From Flabesymbios commensalis (Eukaryota; Annelida; Polychaeta; Terebellida; Flabelligeridae), in contig OZ024902.1 in NCBI GenBank assembly GCA_964017125.1, forward strand, positions 103,946,529 through 104,010,528: 64,000 bases of DNA, given 5' to 3'. The notes under the pieces were generated by a model. That model made no database searches, was not told the DNA's origin, and saw only the letters and a program-made list of their open reading frames with translations. The position numbers were made by a program, and so were the translations under genes. How positions within the stretch are numbered: the first letter of the stretch is position 1; the number at the start of each line of letters is the position of its first letter. Of the stretch, positions 12,209 through 23,461 are shown one piece after another.

Positions 12209-12331
12209 AAATAAGGCTAAACTGAGTCAGGACAACATTCTGCGGATGGTAAGAAGAATCAGATAAAATTCACCGAATTCTGAACCACGGCGTGACAGGC
12301 GGCAGTGTTAACCGTTACACCAGAGTGTCCT
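12209..12331 (-). mobile_element. SINE-1 fragment
   Basis: Shows ATAAGGCTAAACTGAGTCAGG, then skips to a head-like end (GACAGGCGGCAGTGTTAACC, GTTACACCAGAGTG). The middle of the element is largely missing. Assignment rests on the shared terminal phrases only. Confidence 0.5.
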
Positions 12332-12334
12332 TGC

Positions 12335-13630
12335 TTCAAGTATGTTACATCTGTTATCAAATGTGCCAGGCACTGGTTAAAGTTCCAGTTCTAATAAAGT
12401 AGCAACAGTTTTTTTCAGCAGATACGGTACGAATGGGCCTAATTGTTAGCATTTTAAAAGTCTCTGTAGTAACCGAAGCTCTAGCTAAGGGGCACGCTGT
12501 CATAAACAACATTCAAATAAAGGTCTTAAGCTCATTGCATGATATATAAGACATTTTTCACCCCCTCATAACGTATGTGTTGTCCCAGATATTGGATAAA
12601 TTTTGACTTTTGTAATAAAGATAAGAGAAAGTTAAGATAATCTTAATTTTAAGATTCTTGGTGGGTTGGGGGGACTTGGGCCCCTGGTCCAAGGTGGGAA
12701 ATCTGATATCAGGAGCAGATATAATTGTCTGCATATCACACAGTAGTACCCGAATTCACATATTTCGCAATTTCAAGACATATGGACATTTTCAGTGCAT
12801 TTTTGAACATGTTGGAAACACGATATTATTATTGCTTTATATTTGATAAATTTCTATTTCATTTTAGCCCCGTTGTATCACCATTGTTGGCGTCATCCTG
12901 GCGTTAAATCTTGGACTTAGGACCGCACCAGACTCCGGTTTGTGTGGTGAACTACAATATCTCAGTCTAAGCACCAGCATATTACTGTCTGTAATTTATT
13001 CACAACTCACCCCCATCAAGATGAAGTGTTTAATTAACACTCCAAGCTCCATAGCCACATCATCCCATCCCATTACCTACTGGAATACTCTATGTAACAT
13101 CTGGGGATATGTTCATTATTATAATTGGTGTATTTGGAGGCACGCAATGTTAATATTACCAGAGTGATAACTACCCGCACATCATGATATCACCACTGTG
13201 TTTTAGCTGTGGGGTTGGGAATAATTAATCCATCAAATCTTCGGCAGACTCGCCTCCATCCTATTTGCATCATGGCGAGCCTGTAAAAACTTCCCCGAGT
13301 CGCTTATCCGCGACGGGCACCCCACTTCAATGCTGGTGGTTGTCCATCTCCCACCCCAAAAACTATATAGACCGAGATGCGGTGTTTGAATCAAAAGTGT
13401 TTCATAGTGACTCCACATTATTACTACTACTACTACATTTAGTTTATATATCACACAGTTTATATATCACACAGTGACACTATGACACTGTGACACAGTG
13501 TCACTTTGAAAGGGGGGTGCATTCAATGTGTATTGACACTGTGTGGACTTTACCCTCTCACATTCACAATGTTATCACTGGGGGTGAAGATCAGCCCACG
13601 CTGACGCCATCTGCCCATCTATTACTATCC
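12335..13630. other. No gene recognised
   Basis: Short open frames only (for example 12,658-12,846 and 12,940-13,167), without domains, convincing splice sites or codon bias. A short repeated phrase TTTATATATCACACAGT occurs twice at 13,441-13,475. Confidence 0.5.
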
Positions 13631-13638
13631 ATCACACA

Positions 13639-13725
13639 CGAGACATTGAGTCAATGCTGGTTTAATGTTGGGCCAGCGTCGTAGACGGTGGTCTGCCATT
13701 AACCCAGCATTTGTTCAATGTCTCG
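13639..13725. mobile_element. PAL element, nearly full length
   Basis: Arms CGAGACATTGAGTCAATGCT and the complementary right side CATTTGTTCAATGTCTCG enclose CAGCGTCGTAGACGGTGG. The arms contain mismatches, and the outermost CCCAGCAAACA end is degraded. Confidence 0.7.
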
Positions 13726-14280
13726 GTTAACGTCGCCTATTGGTTGAGTACCAGTTTCTGTGTCGTACAGCAAAAAATACCGTAAATACTAAAATCCACC
13801 CTAATTAATTTACCAAATTCATTATTGTCTTGTTGAAGCGTAAGTATTCTTGATCTGGAATCTCCAGAAATAAGACATGATGCATTTTATGTTTTGGTTA
13901 AAATTCGTCAAATTACATAGGTTTGGATAAAATATAAACATCTACGGTAAACCGAATGAACGAGAAAAACACAACATGGCAATAACGCCTGTTTTTATGC
14001 GACATGCATTATTTACACGGCCTTTTTAATGTGGACTTATGGTATTTTTTATTCTTTCCCAGTGAACATGGTCATCAGAAACCAAATTATTTTCCAATGG
14101 ATTGCCTTGATATAATCACTTGTGGGTTATTACTTATTTATCATAATTACTATGAGGACACTTTCAGTGCGGAATCAACAAAATGAAGCTTTTACTCAAG
14201 CCAAGGAGAACTTCCTTGCTCAATCATAGCGATAGTGTATTCATGAATGGAATGGATGGGGTTTTAGATCACCTTTATGA

Positions 14281-14534
14281 ACATATAGGATAAACTGGAC
14301 CAGGAAGACCTCCTGAGAATAGTGAAATGACACTGCCTTCCGGACACAGGATTCGAAATTCGAACCCCTGGCAGTCAGAGGCCGAGCACGCTACTTCTCG
14401 GTTACGGAATATTGAATCTTTACGAGTGAGCAGGGAAGAAACATTTTTATTTTTTGAAACTTGGATGCTAGAGCGGGGTTCGAGCCCGCAATCTCCGACT
14501 TTCCAAACAGGCAGCTTTACCCACTGCACTATAC
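14281..14534 (-). mobile_element. SINE-1, best-preserved copy with two tRNA-like units
   Basis: On the minus strand it starts near 14,534 with TATAGTGCAGTGGGTAAAGC (box-A-like), then GGGCTCGAACCCCGC (box-B-like) near 14,475-14,489. A hairpin-like CAAAAAATAAAAATGTTTCT module follows. A second tRNA-like unit comes next, with ACCGAGAAGTAGCGTGCTC (box-A-like) and GGGTTCGAATTTCGAATCC (box-B-like). The 3' part reads CTCAGGAGGTCTTCCTGGTC and CAGTTTATCCTATATG. The two head-like units suggest a dimeric tRNA SINE. The overlapping open frames (14,275-14,529 minus and 14,327-14,587) are element shadows. Confidence 0.75.
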
Positions 14535-15001
14535 TTTTATTGGGGAATTTATTTTTTTACCAGTTTGTATTTTCTATGCTCAAATAGAATACTCTATGCT
14601 CGAAGATAAGTGCATGTTGATTTTCGTGAAATATTTTTTCTGTTCGAATACAAGTGCATGCACTTGCCGTCAAACACTAAGTGCACAATCACGATAAGTC
14701 ACCGAATTGCCAGAATAGCACGTATCTTAGTGTGAACCCACGTGTCTGTATATTATAGGAGATGTCCTAACATCACATTGATGTCTGACCACTACAGTGT
14801 ATGTTTATAATGGTGAACCAGTAAGGTCAAGTGGCCATTCGCCACTCATCTGACACTGACACTGACAGTCGGGTGCACGGGTTGATCTTAGTGACACTGA
14901 CGCCATCTTAGATGCGGTGTTAATGGTCAGATGTCAAAACAAACCTCTCTTATCTCAGACTTACCAAACACTAGATGTCTGGACAGGGGTGGAATGTATG
15001 G

Positions 15002-15109
15002 CCAGCAAACACGAGACGTTGATCCAATGGTGGGTTGATGTTGGCCCATCGGCTAGACACTGGCCCAACATCAACCCAGCATTGGTTCAAAGTCTCGTGT
15101 TTGTCGCCC
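15002..15109. mobile_element. PAL element, full length
   Basis: CCAGCAAACACGAGACGTTG at the left pairs with AAAGTCTCGTGTTTGTCG at the right, and the inner arm GGTTGATGTTGGCCCA pairs with TGGCCCAACATCAACC. The loop is diverged (TCGGCTAGACAC) compared with other copies. Confidence 0.8.
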
Positions 15110-15412
15110 ATTTTATAGCGACATACAAAAACTGCAAAAAATCTCATTTGAAAATTAGCAAAACCAGGTCAGAGGCCTATACCAATGCTTAATTGTATTC
15201 CTGATACTGCCATAAAGTATTTGGTAAATTGTAGATGTAGCAGAATACATGACTGCACCCACAGCAATCAGAGGGTTGATTGACCGTTTGTCCTCACTTG
15301 CTGGATCTGTCAAATACTGATCCAGGTTTAATCTTGACAGGGCACCAGAACATTCACATGTTGATCTTTTTTTTCACCGTCAGATGTATTTTTTATGCAT
15401 AAACTTAAGGAA

Positions 15413-15462
15413 CTGTGGAACTTCCACCACATAGAATATTCTATGTGGTTTAAGTTCCACAG
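15413..15462. repeat. 50-bp palindrome without spacer
   Basis: The left half CTGTGGAACTTCCACCACAT plus AGAAT pairs with the right half ending TTAAGTTCCACAG, with only two mismatches. It does not share sequence with PAL or TTAA hairpins. Confidence 0.75.
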
Positions 15463-15561
15463 AAATGACGCCCGTAAAAATGTATGTTTTGATTCCATAC
15501 ACTTGACCTGGGCTGATCTGTTGGGTGGTATACAGTATGGGTTATTTACGTGTCATATTAA

Positions 15562-15789
15562 CCCTTATCCTGCCAAGTTATTTATTTAAATTTTCATCCA
15601 CTTGAGGTTGTGCATCGCTACGGCGATCCACAACCTCAAGTGGTTGAAAATTACACATATCTGTTGAATTTGAAACCAAAAAGTTACAAATCTTGATGTT
15701 TAAACGGTAATTTTATTCAAAATAACTGTGATTTGATCGGCTAATAAAACGGATTAAATCGGCTATTGTCGTGATCAGCAGGCAAAGGG
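15562..15789 (+). mobile_element. TTAA element, subgroup C
   Basis: TTAA duplications at 15,558-15,561 and 15,790-15,793. Termini are CCCTTATCCTGCC and GGCAAAGGG. The internal hairpin near the left end has arms CCACTTGAGGTTGTG and CACAACCTCAAGTGG. The right half carries CTAATAAAACGGATTAAATC. It is related to subgroup A by architecture and hairpin position rather than by whole-length identity. Confidence 0.8.
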
Positions 15790-16410
15790 TTAACAGGAAA
15801 TTCTACACAGTCATGAAAAACGAGATGCTTTATAAAACAGGCTAGGAAATGGATGTGATATATAAGAACAAGTTGCTCGCCTATCAAATAATAGCTTGCA
15901 CCAGCATGACATTTCAATATCCTCCCTTATATTATAATCAAATGACGGACTCGATAGGTAACGTTCTTTATCTTAGAATGCCATGATGCAGATACATATT
16001 CTCTGTCTGTCGCTTCATATTCTCTACGAGAGGCTCTCTGGTCTAGTTAGAGTATAGGACTAGATGTAAATACTTGTGAATACCATTTGTATATAATTTG
16101 CGATTCCAAGTGAATTTAAAACACCAGCCCTTTGACTATACACTCAACTCCAGATGCTGAAATACAGTATGTCGGTCTGTATAGAGAGAAAAAAGTTTTG
16201 TCACAGTACGCGTCTTAGTCTTTAAAAAGACATATTTAGCTAAGTACATTTAGTCGGTGTTACTTTTGTGTGTGTTTGGTACTAAGTGACTGTAAACATA
16301 TGACAGCTGGGTGACCAGTGCTATGGTCCTGTCATGACGAGACGTGACACACCGTGACGAGTCATTACACACGGTATCTCTAAAAGATACACCAGAAAAA
16401 CCGACTGAAA

Positions 16411-16484
16411 GGAGACGTGGCTCCATGCCGGGCCAGCGTCTGCGGCGGTGGCCCGACATCGAGCCAACGCTAGGCCAGCCACAT
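16411..16484. mobile_element. PAL element, degraded
   Basis: GAGACGTGGC, CCGGGCCAGCGTCTGCGGCG, GTGGCCCGACATC and GAGCCAACGC keep the PAL order, but the arms pair poorly. Confidence 0.5.
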
Positions 16485-16640
16485 CATGTTTGATGGGACC
16501 TAAATTGAAATGATGGCTCGGGGAGAGATTGTATAGAGGGGGGGGGGGGTGGCGCGCGGTCACCATCTGCTGTGATGGGGCGAGTAACGGTTCTGTCACG
16601 ACCACCTTTCACGTCCCAACAACCAGGATACGTCGCGATA

Positions 16641-16788
16641 CAACTTCAAACGGGTGAAAATTACTCATATTTGTTTAATTTAAGTCTAAACATTTACAAA
16701 TCTTGATGTTTGAACCCTCATTTAATTGATTAAAACGGCCAATAAAACGGATTAAAAACGACTAAAGTCGTGCTTAGTGGTTTAAGGG
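16641..16788 (+). mobile_element. TTAA element subgroup C, right portion
   Basis: Begins within the hairpin (CAACTTCAAACGGGTGAAAA) and continues through TACAAATCTTGATGTTTGAA and AATAAAACGGATTAAAAACG to GTGGTTTAAGGG followed by TTTTAA. The left terminus is missing. It matches 15,562-15,789 in its right half. Confidence 0.65.
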
Positions 16789-16799
16789 TTTTAAGTCTT

Positions 16800-16843
16800 G
16801 CGAGCGCCTGCGATGCTGGCCCAACGTATTCGTGTTTGTTGAG
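16800..16843. mobile_element. PAL half-element
   Basis: GCGATGCTGGCCCAACGT followed by TTCGTGTTTGTTG corresponds to one arm and one outer end only. Confidence 0.4.
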
Positions 16844-17146
16844 ATGTATGTGTCTGTTGTCTGCTCTGGGTGTAAAGTGGTGACCCTATGAGCTGGTGAC
16901 GATCCCTACCAGATCGGTGTCACAAGAAAAGAAGTGCCCAGTGGGTACTCAGGGTACTCGAACACCCCCTAAATTTTCAGAGTGATTATTCTACATCTCT
17001 TTATTTTCAGTCATGCGTTTATATTTTAATTTAACAGAAAAGTTAACACGAAATAGTACCGATTTTTTTATAACTTTTTTAAGGGCCGCCCCGTAAAACG
17101 ACATCTCAAATAGCTAAGCATCCCCATTATTTTATTTCTGGATACG

Positions 17147-17613
17147 GTAATTCCTGGCTACCAGGACATAGATCTGCTCGCTCCCCGACCTGTTTTTCTG
17201 CTGAGTGAACCCGTGGTCTCCCTGTCCACCAGTACACAGATCTGCCGTGCTCCCTGACCTGTCTTTTCTGCTGAGTGAACCCGTGGTTTTCCTGACCACC
17301 AGTACACAAATCTGCCGTGCTCCCTGACCTGTCTTTTCTGCTGAGTGAACCGTGGTCAGTGCACATATCTGCCGTGCTCCCTGACCTGTCTTTTTGCTGA
17401 GTGACCCCGTTGTTTTCATGGCTACCAGGACACATATCTGCCGTGCTCCCTGACTTGTCTTTTTTGATGAGTGACCCCGTTGTTTCCATGGCTACCAGGA
17501 CACAGATCTGCAGCGCTCCCCGACCTGTCTTTTTGCTGAGTGACCCCGTGGTCTCCCCAGCCACCAGGACTCAGGTCTCTCCTGCTCCCTGACCTGTCTT
17601 TTCTGCTGAGTGA
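17147..17613. repeat. 70-bp minisatellite, about 6.5 units
   Basis: CTGAGTGA recurs at 17,201, 17,271, 17,341, 17,397, 17,467 (as ATGAGTGA), 17,536 and 17,606, giving steps of 70, 70, 56, 70, 69 and 70 bp. Each unit holds CCTGACCTGTCTTTTCTG, a CCACCAG or CTACCAGGACAC phrase and ATCTGCCGTGCTCC. Since 70 is not a multiple of 3, successive units rotate frame. Open frames of up to 152 codons exist on the minus strand because the unit lacks stops there, and I do not regard them as genes. Confidence 0.9.
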
Positions 17614-17639
17614 TTGTCTTGTGATCAATGAACGCCTCT

Positions 17640-18819
17640 TCTCTGATCTGTCCAGCGTGTATCCCTCGTGGTCACACGCTTCTCCTCTCATCTTACATCT
17701 CCACCTCACCTCGACAATACATACCATGTCTGATCTCTGGAGATATCCGCTAATTATTATGTTTCGGGGGCTCTTTAAAATTGTTGTGGAGACCGTGTTT
17801 TCTCCTGAGCACGATAATGTGATCCACGTGACTATCGATACCCGTTTTATAACAATCATCAGCACAATGATCATCAGCACAATGTGTAGACCCTGCTATA
17901 ATAACTCGGAATGTAATAACTGGTAGACATCTTGCCTGGCGAGCCCGGCCAATTTCATTTATGGCCGGGTCGAGGCCAAGGTTCTTAGTCACGTAACTTT
18001 CATGCCTGTGCTATTGAGGTCGGTGAATAATTTTCTGGGTCAAGTCAGAGGGGAAATACAATACTGTGAACAACTCTTCATCCGGGGAAGTGACCTTTTA
18101 AAAATGCCTGAATTCGAGGATTACCCTATTTTCATCTAAAAATAGCAACAAGTCACAAACATTCGCCACTGGGGCATACCAGAGGCTACATGAAGCTCGG
18201 CCACGTCTCGTAGTGTGGCTCTAGGAACCAGAGTAGTGTACATCGTGATCTAGGCCAATCACATCTCTTAGATCTAGGTCACAATGCTCACTCGTGATCT
18301 GTCATTCGGTCTCTACTCACGTGATCTTAAAATCATGAATCTCGTGTGATTATGATTTGAAATAGATTACATAGCAAATTGAGGCGGCTAGTGATTCGGC
18401 GGAAGCGTGAAACATAGTCCAATTCATCGACCTGAAACCAGAAGAGAAAAAAACAAATTTGTTCACCAGGTTGAAGAAAACGCTCTAGCTCTAGCTCTAG
18501 AAAAGACAAACATATCCCGAACTGATACCGATAGCTTGCCACAAGAGATAGAGAGGTTCGAGGCCAGCCGTGGGGAATAAATTTCAAGATCTAATTGTCT
18601 TTCTCAATAGTGAATTGTGTGATCCATCTCTTATGATCAGTACAGGTCATTCTGGGTTCATCTGTATTAAAGTCAGTTTGTCGTGATATCATATATGTCC
18701 ATATACTCGTCTCTAATGATATTTATTATGTAGAGATCAGATCTATCAGATCTGTCCTTAATGTAGTCAGGGAGGCCTTTATCGTGATTTAGTAATATAA
18801 GAAGAACATGTTATAATCT
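17640..18819. other. No gene recognised
   Basis: Contains several GTGATCTAGG/CACGTGATC-like phrases (18,230-18,330) and CTCTAG triplets (18,483-18,500), but no domain-bearing frame and no member of the main repeat families. Confidence 0.45.
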
Positions 18820-18968
18820 ACATAACCGTATATTATTATCTGGTGGTAAGTGGAAATTTCAATAATTGTATCTGCACGGTGGCCATATCTCCATGCAGCA
18901 GGGCTGCAGGCGACGCTATCTGTATGCCAAGTCTGACAGGTTATCTTTCATAATTCTCTGACATTTGC

Positions 18969-19033
18969 TCAACGTTGTCTCATTTACGGGCCAACGTCTA
19001 CAACGTTGGCCCGTAAATGAAACAACGTTGAGA
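18969..19033. mobile_element. PAL-related palindrome (version 1)
   Basis: Arms CTCAACGTTGTCTCATTTAC-GGGCCAACGT pair with the right side with one mismatch. The loop reads CGTCTACAACG, which is the reverse orientation of the loop in the other version (27,885-27,949). The outer arm sequence is private to this locus. Confidence 0.75.
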
Positions 19034-19083
19034 CATGATCTGCCTGCTGCTGCATAATTTGCAGACAGACGGCCCAGCCACAG

Positions 19084-19278
19084 ATGACTGCCTCTGATAA
19101 TCCTCCACTTGGTGATCTAATCTTTGAAAGTTTGGATGCCGTTAGGAAAGGGTCTGTCACAGCAACTCACATAGAATATCTTTGTAGTTTACATCATGAC
19201 AATAAACTGCAATATAAATACAATCGACAACTGTTTAATGGAGAAACCACGCTAACTTTAAAAAAAATTCTAGCATAA
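19084..19278 (+). other. 64-codon open frame of unknown nature
   Basis: ATG at 19,084 to TAA at 19,278. The peptide starts MTASDNPPLG and ends TLKKILA, and I recognise no family. In the second version (27,998 onward) the same frame has H-to-L and K-to-E changes and ends early at a TAA. All differences seen are non-silent, so constraint is not supported. It could be a decayed exon or chance. Confidence 0.15.
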
Positions 19279-19494
19279 TTACATTACGTTAGTCCTATGC
19301 GTAAAGTGATTAACTTCGCGATGTTTATCAGATCTAAAACCTAAGTTGTACCCAGTACGTAACCGGTTATTATGGTAATTATGGCGGTGAGTAATGAGGT
19401 ATGGTTAATCAAAAATTGACTGTACAAAATTGACTGTTATTTTATCGGAATAAATAGATAAAAATGGACTTTAGACCACTTTTTTGTACAGACA

Positions 19495-19757
19495 TACCAA
19501 ACTGGCCAGGATAACCTCATGAGAATGGTGAGGTTAGGTGGCAAGCACAGTATTTGAACACAGGAACACGATTTTACCTGCGTTTCAAGAACAGGATTTG
19601 AAATTCGTGCCCTGGCGGTTTGAGGACAACACGTCACGGATGTCACGGATGCTCCCACAATATTGAAGCTCTACACCTGGGCGTAGAAGAAACATTTCGT
19701 TGGGAAAACGAATAACTCGAGCGGGAGCGGATTCCAAACTCTGTGATACGCGGTGGC
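19495..19757 (-). mobile_element. SINE-1 copy interrupted by a TTAA element
   Basis: Landmarks AAACTGGCCAGGATAACCTC, CTGAGG-like GATGTCACGG, GAAGAAACATTTCGTTGG and the head-like GGAGCGGATTCCAAACTCTG are in SINE-1 order. The head is split by the TTAA-A insertion that follows immediately. Confidence 0.65.
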
Positions 19758-19761
19758 ATAA

Positions 19762-19944
19762 CCCTTTAACCGCCAAATTATTCAAGTGAGTGAGAATTAT
19801 TCAGATTTGACAAAATGGAGGTAAACTCTTTTCAAATCTTGCTGGTTGAAGTCACATTTTATCTTTAACATATTTAAAATGTGGTACTTAATGTGCTAAT
19901 AAAAAATGAAAGCCCGAATATATGCGGCACTGGCAGTTAAAGGG
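19762..19944 (+). mobile_element. TTAA-A element lacking its hairpin (version 1)
   Basis: CCCTTTAACCGCC at the left and GGCAGTTAAAGGG at the right. Flanks are ATAA and TTCC, that is, mutated TTAA. Relative to the allele at 28,675 the internal hairpin has been lost (about 55 bp), with the break at a TTCAA/CTTCAAGTG microhomology. Confidence 0.8.
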
Positions 19945-20370
19945 TTCCACCACATCCTAACCCCCGCCAATACATTGTATAGTGTAGCGTATACGAAACT
20001 GTATATTTTCATTTATATAAGTTCACTGACTTAGATTTCTATGTGGAAGATGACCGAACTATTACACATCTCGTGATCTCGACTAATCAACCCTCAGCAT
20101 TTACAAAAAATGACATACATGTAGGCCCATTATGATCTTATACCACTTACATGTTATTATGCATATAGTATGGTTGTTTTGCAAGGCAAAATGAGTTCAA
20201 GAGGAGTTCATTCTAGGTATTTTAAATATAATTTGAGTATCAATTCCGAGTAGACGCTTTAGTGAGGAGCGCGCGGCGCGGGGCCCTGCGCGAAATTAAC
20301 GTCGATATGCACTGGTCTCAACCTTAACTCGATAAGGCCGCCATCAACGTGATCGCCTAGTCACATTGAG

Positions 20371-20493
20371 AAGGGAGAAACAATACTGTTTCTCTGAAAA
20401 CCCCACACGGGAACAGCGGGGTTCGAAACCGGGACGCATGCATGACTGGTGAGGCAGTCAGCCGCTCTAGCCATTGCGCCACATCCACGCTTT
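20371..20493 (-). mobile_element. SINE-2 head fragment (version 1)
   Basis: The minus strand begins GGATGTGGCGCAATGGCTAG (box A) and has GGTTTCGAACCCCGC (box B), followed by AGAGAAACAGTATTGTTTCT. The body beyond this module is missing or unrelated. Confidence 0.75.
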
Positions 20494-20509
20494 AGGTGAA
20501 GGAGACGTC

Positions 20510-20630
20510 CATATCGTCGCCTCGGAGCTAAAGGATCCTATCTGCCACTCTGACGAGTGTCAGATAGGATCCTTTAGCTCCGAGGCGACGAGTGTCAGAT
20601 AGGATCCTTTAGCTCCGAGGCGACGATATG
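20510..20630. repeat. Long hairpin with duplicated right arm (version 1)
   Basis: The left arm CATATCGTCGCCTCGGAGCT-AAAGGATCCTATCTG pairs with a right arm that occurs twice as a 35-bp tandem repeat (20,556-20,590 and 20,591-20,625). The other version (29,480-29,565) has a single right arm. The arms share no sequence with PAL. Confidence 0.85.
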
Positions 20631-20727
20631 TAGGCCTATGAATAAAATGCACTACTGGTCCAACATCTGAGAGTACCCCGGCATTAAATTTGAAAAAAAT
20701 GGGGCCTTCTGCAACCGTTATGTATAT

Positions 20728-20880
20728 AATAGGCTAAACTGGGTCAGGAGGACTTCCAGAGGATGGTGAGATGCATCAAATGGCACTTCTGAAAGGATTC
20801 GATCCCTGGCAACACTCAAGCGGAACATGCGACGTCTCGGTGACAAAGTCCACCACAATACTGAATCTTTAGAAATGGAT
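20728..20880 (-). mobile_element. SINE-1, head-less fragment (version 1)
   Basis: Shows ATAGGCTAAACTGGGTCAGG, a decayed second tRNA-like unit (GATTCGATCCCTGG) and CTCGGTGACAAAG, and stops at CTGAATCTTTAG. The first tRNA-like head is absent. Confidence 0.6.
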
Positions 20881-21710
20881 ATGGAAATTATGGATTTATT
20901 TATCCGCGAAAAGTATTTATTTTTATGTCATGCTCATGCGGCTGTCATTTACAAATAATGTTCTAATAAGCTCTCTTTGGGCCAATTCCTGATCCCATGT
21001 TGTGTCTAATTATTGGGCCAGCATTGGTCCAGTGCCGTGTGTCAACTGTGCACACAAACGCTGGGTGTGGTAGGCGGGCGAGTCCGATCTAGCCCCGGGG
21101 GAAGTGATTTCACTCCCTAATGGTCAGTATATCTGCCATGGCATGCCCTAGTGTTAATAGGTGCTGTCTGGTCAACTGGTCAAGGAAGACAGCGCCCAAC
21201 TGCTGCTGCCGCCTGCCGATTAGGGCGGTAACTATCACCGTGAGGGAGGTGAAGCGACGTGGTTCGGAAAGGCAGGTAAAGAGAGAGAGAGAGAGAGGAG
21301 CGATGTTGGGTGGGAGTTTTTATTTTATGCAATTTTTTATCATCAAAACTTCAAAATTAGATTTATATTATTTATGCAAGCTCTTTTTCTTAAATATAGC
21401 CATACACTATTAATTGACGTAAAGTCACATAAAATGTGAAATCCACGAAAAACAAGATGGCTGCTTAGAAAACGTGACATAAAACTTTAAGTAGTTAAAG
21501 GACATAATTCATACTATTATGTTTTTATGGCATTCTTCTCTGTGCTCAGTGTTTTTGGGTAAAATGTCCCCATTTAAGGGAGTTGTTCCGGTTGACCACA
21601 GTGGTCAAAGTGTACCCCGGGCCACCCTGTGTGACAGCGCCATCTGTCCAACATAACGGTACCCTGCTAGTTAAGGGCAGACGCCCGGCGATCAGAAACA
21701 CCCCCGCGAT

Positions 21711-21777
21711 GCCCGGCGTTGGTTGAAAGGTGTGCCGATGTCGGAGACGTTGGCACAGCTTTGAGCCAACGCCGGGC
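21711..21777. mobile_element. PAL-like palindrome in GC-rich context (version 1)
   Basis: GCCCGGCGTTGG at the left pairs with CCAACGCCGGGC at the right around GTCGGAGAC. The middle arms are imperfect (AAAGGTGTGCCGA against TTGGCACAGCTTT). It lies in a GC-rich patch at 21,590-21,980. Confidence 0.65.
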
Positions 21778-22579
21778 CGGCGCCCTCCCCCGTCCCGTTA
21801 ACTGGGGGATTGCGTGCGCGGGGGGTACCACTAATCACACCGCTGTGTCTGACACAATTCAATACTTCCAACATCTGCTTCTCCCCAGAAATTAGGACGG
21901 CCCGGGAATCCTGAATGAATTCGCCAGGAAGTACAAGGGTCGACCCCGCTGACCCCGGTCACGTGACGCGGCTGAAGGGTCTGCTCGGATTATCTGGTGA
22001 AATAAGAATTACCGCTTCCTTCTGATGGCCACAATTAGGACCCTGTGCGTACCGGTGTCCATTATTAACAGCGTAATAGCGGTGACAGTCACTGTACATG
22101 CAAATGTAGCCTCTACGTAATTGCCCCGTCATAGGCCTATACATTGCAGAATTAGAGGTCTATGATATACATCTATATGTGTGTATGTACAGCACGCGAA
22201 TGGCTCGTCACAATTTCGACCCTTATGGTGTCATTAAAATGTATACATTGTTGTTGAAGTACCTGTTGTATTGAAATGGCGTGTGTACAGATGTATGACT
22301 AACACTAATGACTAAGAAGTTGTCACTACAACTTCTGATACTTAGGCCTAAACCGCGTTTCCCTTGGCGTTTTTGCGTGGTCACTGTAAATACCCGTTTT
22401 ACAATAATTAGTGACACTTTTTTCAGATTGGTTAATATATCGGAGATATAGGTTGCACTGTGATTGAACTAGGATCCCCAGTACATCATGGTTCGCATGT
22501 GAGAGATCATACCACATACAGTATATATACAGTAATATCAATACCAGTTAACGTTGGATCACAATTTAACGAATCAAAA

Positions 22580-22645
22580 TCCGAACTCTTGCGCTGCAAG
22601 CGATAGGGCTACCCACTATACCAGGGCCCCGCCGATCGCCTCACA
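22580..22645 (-). mobile_element. Possible tRNA-like SINE head remnant
   Basis: The minus strand reads CTGGTATAGTGGGTAGCCCT (box-A-like), then GAGTTCGGATTTTGATTCG (box-B-like). No SINE body follows. The other version (about 31,493-31,545) lacks 7 bp in the middle. Weak evidence. Confidence 0.3.
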
Positions 22646-22776
22646 TGCAGGAATTAAACTTTAAAATTCATTCTGGTACCCCGATCATACATGGTTATGG
22701 CATTTCGTCTAGATTTCATTTTAAAGGCTTTATTTTTACAGCATCACTATTGTCCAAATAATTATAAAAAAAGCGG

Positions 22777-22852
22777 GTTCAACGCTGGTTTAAAACTGGT
22801 TCAATGGTGTGCCAACGTTTGAGACGCACCATTGAAGCAACATTGCAACAAA
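22777..22852. mobile_element. PAL relative, degraded (version 1)
   Basis: GGTTCAATGGTGTGCCAACG pairs partly with GACGCACCATTGAAGC. The outer arms are not recognisable. Confidence 0.45.
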
Positions 22853-23266
22853 CAGTGGGCTGCAGGATTTGTTTCAGCATTTTTATTATCATTTTCCGCA
22901 TCACATTCCCTTTTTATAAACGAAGAGGTAGTTTCTATTCAATTTATAATTCCAATTATATTCTGTACACTTTGTCTATTGACGGTATAACCTGCTGTGA
23001 AACGACTGTGCCGTGCAAAACCAAAAGGCTGTAACTGATTACTTTACAAGTAATCAGTTATTGTCTTTTGATAGAGCTAAAGCCTGTATCTCACTTACTC
23101 CCTGTCAACTCCAATTAATTATTCAGCGCTGGTCTAGGTTTTAATAAGCGCCTGGTATTATCAGCGGCTGCCAGGATGCATTTAGAGTGTGCATGAACTC
23201 TTCCCCCGCTCTTAAGGCTCAACTTACTCACCCTTTAACTGTTATCGTCCTTAAAATGTAATTTAA

Positions 23267-23461
23267 CCCTTATAACGCTGAAATATTTTTGTATAAACCA
23301 TGGAGACCAAATGTTTTTTTTTAATTTGAAGTCATCATAATGCCTTAGTTGGCTCTTTCAGCTTCATTTGAATACCTATGTTATGGGTCTACGACCATTA
23401 TAATTTTTTTAAATTCCTTCAGCGCGGGGATCGTCTTTAGACATCAGAATTTGACGTCTCT
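23267..23461 (+). mobile_element. TTAA-B element, right end decayed (version 1)
   Basis: TTAA at 23,263-23,266, then CCCTTATAACGCTGAAATAT, AAACCATGGAGACCAAATG, GGGTCTACGACCATTATAAT and GCGCGGGGATCGTCTTTAGA. The complementary right arm and the right TTAA are not preserved. Confidence 0.65.

Noticed and set aside
17127-17880. Minus-strand frames of up to 152 codons over the 70-bp repeat
   Set aside because: The unit has no stop on the minus strand in any frame; units rotate frame, so no single protein repeat is maintained.
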